Positions 8,993 through 12,749 of a stretch of DNA of 12,749 bases are shown here, in pieces. Position 1 is the first letter of the stretch. Each line of letters begins with the position of its first letter. This DNA is from Bacteroidota bacterium (GTDB lineage: Bacteria > Bacteroidota > Ignavibacteria > UBA10030 > BY39). Where the stretch lies: NCBI GenBank assembly GCA_018830765.1, contig JAHJRJ010000013.1, forward strand, positions 1 through 12,749. The letters are read 5' to 3'. The position numbers and the translations under genes are program-made. Below the pieces are notes generated by a model. That model made no database searches and was not told where the DNA came from. It worked only from the letters and a program-made list of their open reading frames with translations.

Positions 8993-9612
8993 TGGAAGTA
9001 GACGAAATCATACAATATCTTTCGCAAGTAGAAGCAATTTACGTTTACTTGATAATTTTTGCCATCGCCTATATCGAAAACATTTTCCCTCCATCTCCAA
9101 GCGACGTCATAGTTGTATTCGGAGGTTCGATGGTCGCTTTAGGAAAAGCAAACTTTATCGCCTCTGTATTTTCCGCGGCTTTAGGCGGTTTATTTGGCTT
9201 TATAACGATGTACGTCATCGGCAGATGGTTTGGTCGCAGGATATTAGAAAAAGGAAAAATTAAATTCATTCCACTCGATAAATTACATAAAGTAGAAGGC
9301 TGGTTTCGGAAATATGGATACGGAATTATTATTGCTAATCGGTTTCTCACAGGAACGCGCGCAGTCGTTGCTTTTTTTGCCGGCTTATCCGAACTGAACC
9401 TAAAAATTACTTCGATCCTATCGTTCATCAGCGCAGTAGTTTGGAATGCGATTCTTTTATACGCAGGTTTTACGATGGGTAGGAATTGGCAGCATATTAT
9501 CGAACACCTGAAAATATACGGCATTGTAGTTACCCTAATAGTTTTATTGACAGTGATTATTTGGTCCGTCAAAATATTAGTCAATAAAAAGAGAAGTCGA
9601 AATGATGCTTGA
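8992..9612 (+). CDS. DedA-family membrane protein (possible undecaprenyl-phosphate flippase)
   Basis: This 206-residue integral membrane protein belongs to the DedA (SNARE-associated/VTT) family, whose UptA-type members return undecaprenyl phosphate to the cytoplasmic face. Seen in the sequence: the re-entrant-loop motif YIENIFPPSPSD with acidic residues E29 and D38, a GxxxG-rich membrane segment, the IGRWFGRRI stretch, and RFLTGTR with arginines at R117 and R123. These match the spacing of the two essential arginines in E. coli DedA proteins. The AFFAGL motif and a final hydrophobic segment (about 173-194) ending in a lysine/arginine-rich tail follow. The ATG overlaps the ispF stop by one base, and the end overlaps the PAP2 gene by 11 bases. 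The family assignment is firm. The substrate is inferred from family knowledge and from the phosphatase next door. Confidence 0.9.
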   Translation: MEVDEIIQYLSQVEAIYVYLIIFAIAYIENIFPPSPSDVIVVFGGSMVALGKANFIASVFSAALGGLFGFITMYVIGRWFGRRILEKGKIKFIPLDKLHKVEGWFRKYGYGIIIANRFLTGTRAVVAFFAGLSELNLKITSILSFISAVVWNAILLYAGFTMGRNWQHIIEHLKIYGIVVTLIVLLTVIIWSVKILVNKKRSRNDA

Positions 9613-10183
9613 GTTTTTTATTTATCTCGATCGGTCGATGTTTATTTTTTTCAATCAAGCAATTGCCAATGGCTTTTTTGATACAATCATGCCGGCAATA
9701 ACCGATTGGGATAAAACTATTCCCGGAAGAATAATAATTGTTATCATCGTCGTTGGATTATTGTGGAAAGGTGGAAGGACGGGACGCACGGTTATATTTT
9801 TACTGATTCCGACGATCATGTTAAGCGATCAATTAAATAGCTCGTTTCTAAAAAATATTTTTGCACGTCCTCGTCCTTGTCACCTGATCGAAGGCGCAAC
9901 TATCATAGAAAATGTTCGACTTTTAGTTGCTTGCGGAAGCGGTTATTCTTTCCCGTCGTCGCATGCTGTCAACAGTTTTGCGATAGCAACTATTTTTACT
10001 GCTCATTATAATAAATATTGGTGGATTTTCGGAATCTATGCAACTGTTGTCAGCTTCTCGCGGATTTATGTTGGTGTTCACTTTCCATTCGATGTTGTTG
10101 CCGGTGCCATTGTCGGAATTCTTTGCGCTCTATTCGTTTATATTTTATGGTTATACGTTTCAAAGAAAATAATTAGAAACTGA
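9602..10183 (+). CDS. PAP2-family lipid phosphatase (candidate undecaprenyl-diphosphate phosphatase)
   Basis: This 193-residue membrane phosphatase has all three PAP2 signatures. KNIFARPRP gives K84 and R91 (KX6RP). PSSHAVNSF has the catalytic histidine at H121. SRIYVGVHFPFD supplies R154, the nucleophile H160 and D164. Hydrophobic segments lie between and around these motifs, so the active site should face the periplasm. Candidate substrates are undecaprenyl diphosphate (as for PgpB/YbjG), phosphatidylglycerol phosphate, or lipid A phosphates (LpxE/LpxF type); the motifs alone do not choose. Overlap with the DedA-family gene and nearby ispF favour a lipid-carrier role. Two adjacent ATGs (9602 and 9605) make the exact start uncertain by one residue; GAGAAG at 9591-9596 could serve either as a ribosome binding site. 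Confidence 0.9.
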   Translation: MMLEFFIYLDRSMFIFFNQAIANGFFDTIMPAITDWDKTIPGRIIIVIIVVGLLWKGGRTGRTVIFLLIPTIMLSDQLNSSFLKNIFARPRPCHLIEGATIIENVRLLVACGSGYSFPSSHAVNSFAIATIFTAHYNKYWWIFGIYATVVSFSRIYVGVHFPFDVVAGAIVGILCALFVYILWLYVSKKIIRN

Positions 10184-10314
10184 TGTTACGCAAACATAGA
10201 TATTTGCTATTATCTGGATCGATTGCTCTGACAGGAATTGAACTCAACCCGCTTTGTGAGGCTGTCTAAAAAGTTCTCTCGTTACGGGGCTGACCAAAAA
10301 GTGGAAGATTCCTT

Positions 10315-10335
10315 GTAGTGCGAACTTTAGTTCGC
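10315..10335 (+). repeat. REP-like palindromic unit 1 (GTAG head + hairpin)
   Basis: GTAG (10315-10318), one spacer base, then GCGAAC TTTA GTTCGC: a perfect 6-bp stem with a 4-base loop, extendable to 7 bp. A GTAG tetranucleotide at the 5' foot of a short imperfect palindrome is the defining layout of REP elements recognised by TnpA-REP (RAYT) proteins. The preceding bases are CCTT, and unit 3 is likewise preceded by CTT. Confidence 0.6.
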
Positions 10336-10351
10336 TTAAATTTCATCAAAA

Positions 10352-10373
10352 AGCGAAATGAATTTCGCTCTAC
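10352..10373 (-). repeat. REP-like palindromic unit 2, inverted relative to unit 1
   Basis: Read on the minus strand this is GTAG (10373-10370) followed directly by AGCGAAAT TC ATTTCGCT, a perfect 8-bp stem. With unit 1 it forms an inverted pair of two units about 16 bp apart, the arrangement seen in bacterial interspersed mosaic elements. The stem sequence differs from unit 1 beyond the shared GTAG-N-GCGAA head. Confidence 0.6.
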
Positions 10374-10396
10374 ATCCCTCTCAAAGAACTTATTGG

Positions 10397-10475
10397 TCAC
10401 CCTCAAGTCCCTCTCTTTTTAAGAGAGGTCGACGACTCGACTTGTAGAGCGGATGCGCCTATGGCGCAAGGGTGA
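10397..10475. repeat. Nested three-tier inverted repeat interrupted by REP-like unit 3
   Basis: The outer arms are TCACCCT (10397-10403) and AGGGTGA (10469-10475). The middle arms are CAAGTC (10404-10409) and GACTTG (10439-10444). The inner arms are CCTCTCTT (10410-10417) and AAGAGAGG (10421-10428) with a TTT loop, followed by a small GTCGA/TCGAC palindrome (10428-10441). The left arms run on without gaps, while on the right the matching pieces are separated by extra DNA, including unit 3. This suggests one longer original palindrome that was later interrupted. There is no following T-run, so it is not a standard terminator. Confidence 0.5.
10444..10468 (+). repeat. REP-like palindromic unit 3
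   Basis: GTAG (10444-10447), one spacer base, GCGGA, then TGCGCC TAT GGCGCA: a perfect 6-bp stem with a 3-base loop. The GTAG-N-GCG head is the same as in units 1 and 2, and it is preceded by CTT as in unit 1. The lower stem (GCGGA) finds no partner after 10468, so the unit seems truncated on its right side or embedded in other repeat DNA. Confidence 0.5.
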
Positions 10476-10491
10476 GTTCATTTTAATTTAA

Positions 10492-10497
10492 TATACT
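10492..10497 (+). promoter_or_regulatory. Possible -10 element for lnt
   Basis: TATACT, followed by TTAT, lies in the AT-rich stretch after the repeats and 53 bp before the proposed lnt start. No good -35 hexamer is seen 16-18 bp upstream. Some promoter is expected here because lnt is separated from the preceding genes by 367 bp, but this exact box is a guess. Confidence 0.25.
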
Positions 10498-10550
10498 TTA
10501 TAGCAGTTTCAACGGTTTACGATTCCTCATTATTAGAAAGAAAAATTAAA

Positions 10551-12197
10551 TTGCGAACTTTGAATCATAAATTAATTAAATTCTCGTTGCTCATCCTTTC
10601 GGGTGTTTTATTCGGATTATCGTTTCCTCCTTTTCAAACGGGTTTTCTTGCGGCATTTGCTTTTGTCCCGTTCTTTCTCGTTTTCTCTGATGTTGAAAGC
10701 TACGGAAAAGCATTACGTTATTCATACTTAACTTTTTTCGTCTTTAACTTAATCGCAATTTCGTGGGTGGGTGGTTTTGTGCACGGAAAAGACCCTTACT
10801 TGATGTCTGCCGGCGTTACATTACTGTTAGTTCACCCTATATTCCTGTCGGTTCCAGTCCTTGTTTTTATATTTATCCGGCGTTCTTTCAATTTCAAAGC
10901 CGCACTCTTAACGTTTCCTTTTTTATGGGTATCGTTTGAATTTCTTCACTCGTTAAGCGACCTTGCATTCCCGTGGCTGACGTTGGGCAACACACAAACC
11001 TACGACATTTCAATAATCCAATATGCGAGTTTTACAGGAGTTTATGGTGTCTCATTCTGGCTCATTGTTTTGAATATCTTGTTCTTCATTCTACTCGTCA
11101 AATTAAATTTGAGAGAATGGAAATGGTTCTCAAAACAATCTGTTGCGTTCGTCATTATAATTTTACTTCTTTATATAATTCCAAAAATTCACGGTATGAT
11201 AATCTTAAATTCAGAAGAAGACAACTCACATTACGAATCTGTGAAAGTAGCAATCATCCAACCGGATATTGACCCGTGGGAAAAATGGGAAGCGGGTTCA
11301 GAAGAATCACAACTCGATATGTATCAAGAGATGACCGGACATATTGCCCAAAATGTAGATTTGGTTTTATGGGCGGAGACAGCAGTTCCTTACTATGTAA
11401 TGTTACCACAATATGAAAATTATTTTCAAAAAATTAAGCAGCAAGTCGATTCATTAAATTTTGTGCTCCTTACCGGCATCCCCGATATTTATTATTATAA
11501 AACAGGTGACAAGATTCCGCTGTCAGCTAAGAAAGCAAGATATTCGGACGACCGATATGATTCGTATAACAGTTCAATGCTTTTGATTCCACATTCTAAC
11601 GAAATTCAAAAGTATGCAAAAATCAGGCTCGTTCCGTTTTCTGAAAGAGTGCCTTATGCCGACGCGCTTAATTTCTTGAGCTTTCCTGAATGGGGTGTCG
11701 GAATCGGCGGCTGGGGAATCGGAAAGGATACTGTCGTTTTTCGTTTACCGCTTCGCGATACAACAACTGTAAAATTTTCTAATATGATTTGCTATGAATC
11801 CATCTATCCGACATTCGTTGCGAACTTTGTGAGAAAGGGAGCAGAATTTTTAACAATCATCACAAACGACAGTTGGTGGGGTGATACATACGGTGCATAC
11901 CAACACATGCAATATGCAATTTTCCGTTCGATCGAGAACAGACGATGGATTGCCCGATGTGCAAACGGCGGGATCTCGTGTTTTATTGACCCATACGGAA
12001 GAGTTTATGAGCAAACGAAAATGCTTACAACTGCTACTATTAACTTTGAGATTAAGGCACGCACCGAATTGACATATTATACGCGGAACGGTGATGTATT
12101 TTCAAAATTTTGTTTGATGATAAGCGGTTTTTTAATAATGGCAGGTTTGAGTCAAAAGTTTTATAAATATGTGAGGAGAAAAAATGAAATATATTGA
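10551..12197 (+). CDS. lnt: Apolipoprotein N-acyltransferase
   Basis: Lnt transfers a third acyl chain from phospholipid to the N-terminal cysteine of lipoproteins at the periplasmic face of the inner membrane. The 548-residue protein has about six hydrophobic segments in residues 1-225 (for example GVLFGLSFPPFQTGF), then a nitrilase-like periplasmic domain (about 230-515) and a final membrane helix. The catalytic triad is intact: E276 in LWAETAVPYY, K357 in YAKIRLVPFSERVP and C414 in MICYESIYP. NDSWWGDTYGAYQH and IENRRWIARCANGG are further family signatures. The start is a TTG; no ATG precedes the first membrane segment in frame, an in-frame stop lies at 10473-10475, and AGAAAG 10 bases upstream is a modest ribosome site. 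A second TTG at 10560 is possible. The 3' end overlaps the threonine aldolase remnant by 14 bases. Confidence 0.93.
   Translation: MRTLNHKLIKFSLLILSGVLFGLSFPPFQTGFLAAFAFVPFFLVFSDVESYGKALRYSYLTFFVFNLIAISWVGGFVHGKDPYLMSAGVTLLLVHPIFLSVPVLVFIFIRRSFNFKAALLTFPFLWVSFEFLHSLSDLAFPWLTLGNTQTYDISIIQYASFTGVYGVSFWLIVLNILFFILLVKLNLREWKWFSKQSVAFVIIILLLYIIPKIHGMIILNSEEDNSHYESVKVAIIQPDIDPWEKWEAGSEESQLDMYQEMTGHIAQNVDLVLWAETAVPYYVMLPQYENYFQKIKQQVDSLNFVLLTGIPDIYYYKTGDKIPLSAKKARYSDDRYDSYNSSMLLIPHSNEIQKYAKIRLVPFSERVPYADALNFLSFPEWGVGIGGWGIGKDTVVFRLPLRDTTTVKFSNMICYESIYPTFVANFVRKGAEFLTIITNDSWWGDTYGAYQHMQYAIFRSIENRRWIARCANGGISCFIDPYGRVYEQTKMLTTATINFEIKARTELTYYTRNGDVFSKFCLMISGFLIMAGLSQKFYKYVRRKNEIY
12173..12178 (+). promoter_or_regulatory. 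Shine-Dalgarno site for the ltaE remnant
   Basis: GAGGAG, five bases before the ATG at 12184 and inside the end of lnt, is the strongest Shine-Dalgarno sequence in the window. It suggests that the aldolase gene was once well translated from the lnt message. Confidence 0.55.
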
Positions 12198-12643
12198 TTC
12201 GCAGGGAATGCGGCAAGCGATGTTGGAATCTGAGGTAGGCGACGATGTTTATGGCGAAGACCCGACCGTGAATAAGCTGCAAGATAAAGTCGCCTCGCTA
12301 TTGGGTAAGGAAGCTGCCCTTTTTGTTCCAAGCGGCGTGATGGGTAACCAAGTTTGTATCAGAGTTCACACGAATCACGGCGATGAAATAATAACAGATG
12401 AAGATGCGCATATCTTCGTTTACGAAAATGCTGCTCCGGCTGCTTTGTCGGGCGTTAGTGTTAAAACCGTTCACGGTGACAACGGAGTGATAACTGCCGA
12501 GCAAATTAAAAAAGCTTTACCCCGTAAAACGGGGTTTACGTCCGAAAGCTTATTACTTGCCAAGCACAAAGCTTATTTGTCTTGAAAACACACACGGCAG
12601 GTCAGGCAGGTTAACTGTGCTATTACAAAATTCTTCCGTTTAA
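12184..12643 (+). pseudogene. ltaE: Low-specificity L-threonine aldolase, decayed (N-terminal deletion, frameshift, 3' truncation)
   Basis: An intact protein would be a PLP enzyme cleaving threonine to glycine and acetaldehyde. Residues 10-112 are clearly this family: MRQAMLESEVGDDVYGEDPT, LLGKEAALFVPSGVMGNQ, HGDEIITDEDAHIFVYE and APAALSG. Three defects are visible. First, the usual start reads roughly IDLRSDTVTKP before the GMRQAM segment; here ID runs straight into SQGMRQAM, an in-frame loss of about nine codons that removes the conserved substrate-contacting serine region. Second, a 19-bp insert at 12520-12538 shifts the frame, so the original frame stops at 12585 while the continuation RPKAYYLPSTKLICLENTH runs from 12539 in the +1 frame. 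Third, after ENTHGRSG the match fades and a stop follows at 12641-12643. The lysine that binds PLP and about 200 residues are missing, so no active enzyme is expected. Confidence 0.85.
12516..12539. mobile_element. 19-bp palindromic insertion with TTTAC direct repeats inside ltaE
   Basis: TTTAC occurs at 12516-12520 and again at 12535-12539, flanking CCCGTAAAACGGGG. Overlapping this is the inverted repeat ACCCCGT AAA ACGGGGT (12519-12535), a perfect 7-bp stem. Deleting 19 bp (12520-12538) joins the codons for KKAL to those for RPKAYYLPSTKL and restores the expected threonine aldolase sequence. The layout, a palindrome between 5-bp direct repeats, looks like a miniature insertion with a target-site duplication. 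A replication-slippage origin is also possible. Confidence 0.6.
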
Positions 12644-12688
12644 CTTGCTTTTAAGCAATATATTCTGTATTATAAACCGCCCTTCGAC

Positions 12689-12715
12689 AAGTCCCACATA
12701 TGGGACTTTTTTTTT
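12689..12715 (+). terminator. Rho-independent terminator after lnt and the ltaE remnant
   Basis: AAGTCCCA (12689-12696) and TGGGACTT (12701-12708) form a perfect 8-bp stem with a CATA loop, and the stem runs into nine T residues (12707-12715). It ends transcription from the lnt unit. A smaller hairpin, TTGCTT/AAGCAA, lies upstream at 12645-12658 without a T-run. The remaining 34 bp to the window end hold nothing I recognise. Confidence 0.88.
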
Positions 12716-12749
12716 GGAGGGAATTTAGCGCTATTATAAGATGTTTAAT

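Larger units (their letters stand above)
10258..10404. mobile_element. MITE-like element with imperfect terminal inverted repeats
   Basis: The left end GAGGCTGTCTAAAAAGTTCT (10258-10277) and the reverse complement of the right end, GAGGGTGACCAATAAGTTCT (10404-10385), match at 16 of 20 positions by eye. A third, direct copy of the motif, GGCTGACCAAAAAGTG, lies inside at 10288-10303. The two ends enclose two GTAG-headed palindromes. The whole is about 147 bp, has no coding sequence and shows no obvious flanking target duplication. It may be a non-autonomous element, or several repeats that accumulated in one spot. Confidence 0.45.
10184..10550 (+). other. Palindrome-rich intergenic region between the PAP2 gene and lnt
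   Basis: I find no convincing gene in these 367 bp. The first roughly 70 bp (10184-10255) show no recognisable structure. From 10258 to 10475 the DNA is densely packed with short repeats: three GTAG-headed palindromes, imperfect copies of a GGCTGxCxAAAAAGT motif, and nested inverted repeats, each listed separately. The last 75 bp are AT-rich and probably carry the lnt promoter. No hairpin here is followed by a run of T, so there is no canonical rho-independent terminator for the upstream operon, although the hairpins could stabilise its 3' end. Confidence 0.7.

Noticed and set aside
8069..9584. Long minus-strand open frames opposite rnr, ispF and the DedA gene
   Set aside because: They lie antisense to genes with intact catalytic motifs, show no recognisable domains and have no ribosome sites; they are shadows of the coding strand.
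10228..10257. Stretch resembling a tRNA T-arm on the minus strand (GAGTTCAATTCCTG)
   Set aside because: The bases around the loop-like TTCAATT do not form a 5-bp T-stem, and no acceptor, anticodon or D arm can be assembled around it.
10410..10428. CCTCTCTT/AAGAGAGG hairpin as a terminator of the upstream operon
   Set aside because: No T-run follows on either strand; the T residues are in the loop. It is better described as part of a nested repeat.
10551..10562. TTGCGAACTTTG at the lnt start shares 10 bases with REP-like unit 1
   Set aside because: It lacks the GTAG head and the second stem arm, and the same 12-mer occurs inside lnt at 11818-11829, so the match is probably chance.
10973..11272. 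Forward open frame of 99 codons inside lnt
   Set aside because: It is out of frame within the lnt membrane and linker region, which has family-consistent sequence in the lnt frame, and no motif supports a second protein.
1..12749. CRISPR array, phage, toxin-antitoxin or defence system
   Set aside because: No regularly spaced direct repeats, integrase, phage structural gene or defence-type domain is present; all large genes have housekeeping assignments.

Overview
The window is AT-rich bacterial DNA with every recognisable gene on the + strand. It encodes a Gram-negative (diderm) cell: ADP-heptose synthesis for LPS, a TamB-type outer-membrane biogenesis protein and a lipoprotein N-acyltransferase are all present. 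The split heptose kinase/adenylyltransferase genes, the very large TamB, the AT-rich composition and the scarcity of strong Shine-Dalgarno sites fit a Bacteroidota/Chlorobiota/Ignavibacteriota-type organism. That placement is an inference; no rRNA or other decisive marker is present.

Region 1 (50-10183) is a very compact run of eight genes: rfaE1, rfaE2, tamB, rnr (RNase R), an acylphosphatase gene, ispF, a DedA-family gene and a PAP2-phosphatase gene. Gaps are 0-11 bp, or the genes overlap by 1-11 bp, so the run is probably one transcription unit with translational coupling. Most of it serves the envelope: LPS core heptose, outer-membrane assembly, isoprenoid precursor supply, and a DedA/PAP2 pair that could recycle the undecaprenyl-phosphate carrier. 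RNase R and the acylphosphatase are the exceptions.

Region 2 (10184-10550) is a 367-bp intergenic stretch full of palindromes. It holds three short palindromic units each headed by GTAG, the hallmark of REP elements mobilised by TnpA-REP (RAYT) proteins. Two of them face each other inside a MITE-like element with imperfect terminal inverted repeats. The third appears to have interrupted a second, nested palindrome.

Region 3 (10551-12749) holds lnt (apolipoprotein N-acyltransferase), which overlaps by 14 bp a decayed gene for a low-specificity L-threonine aldolase. The aldolase gene has lost about nine codons near its start, carries a 19-bp palindromic insertion flanked by a 5-bp direct repeat (TTTAC) that shifts the frame, and breaks off after the ENTH motif. 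Removing the 19 bp on paper restores family-typical protein sequence exactly. A clear rho-independent terminator follows at 12689-12715.

The most interesting material is the small palindromic DNA: the GTAG-headed units in region 2 and the tiny insertion in region 3. The protein-coding genes are otherwise members of well-known families with intact active sites.
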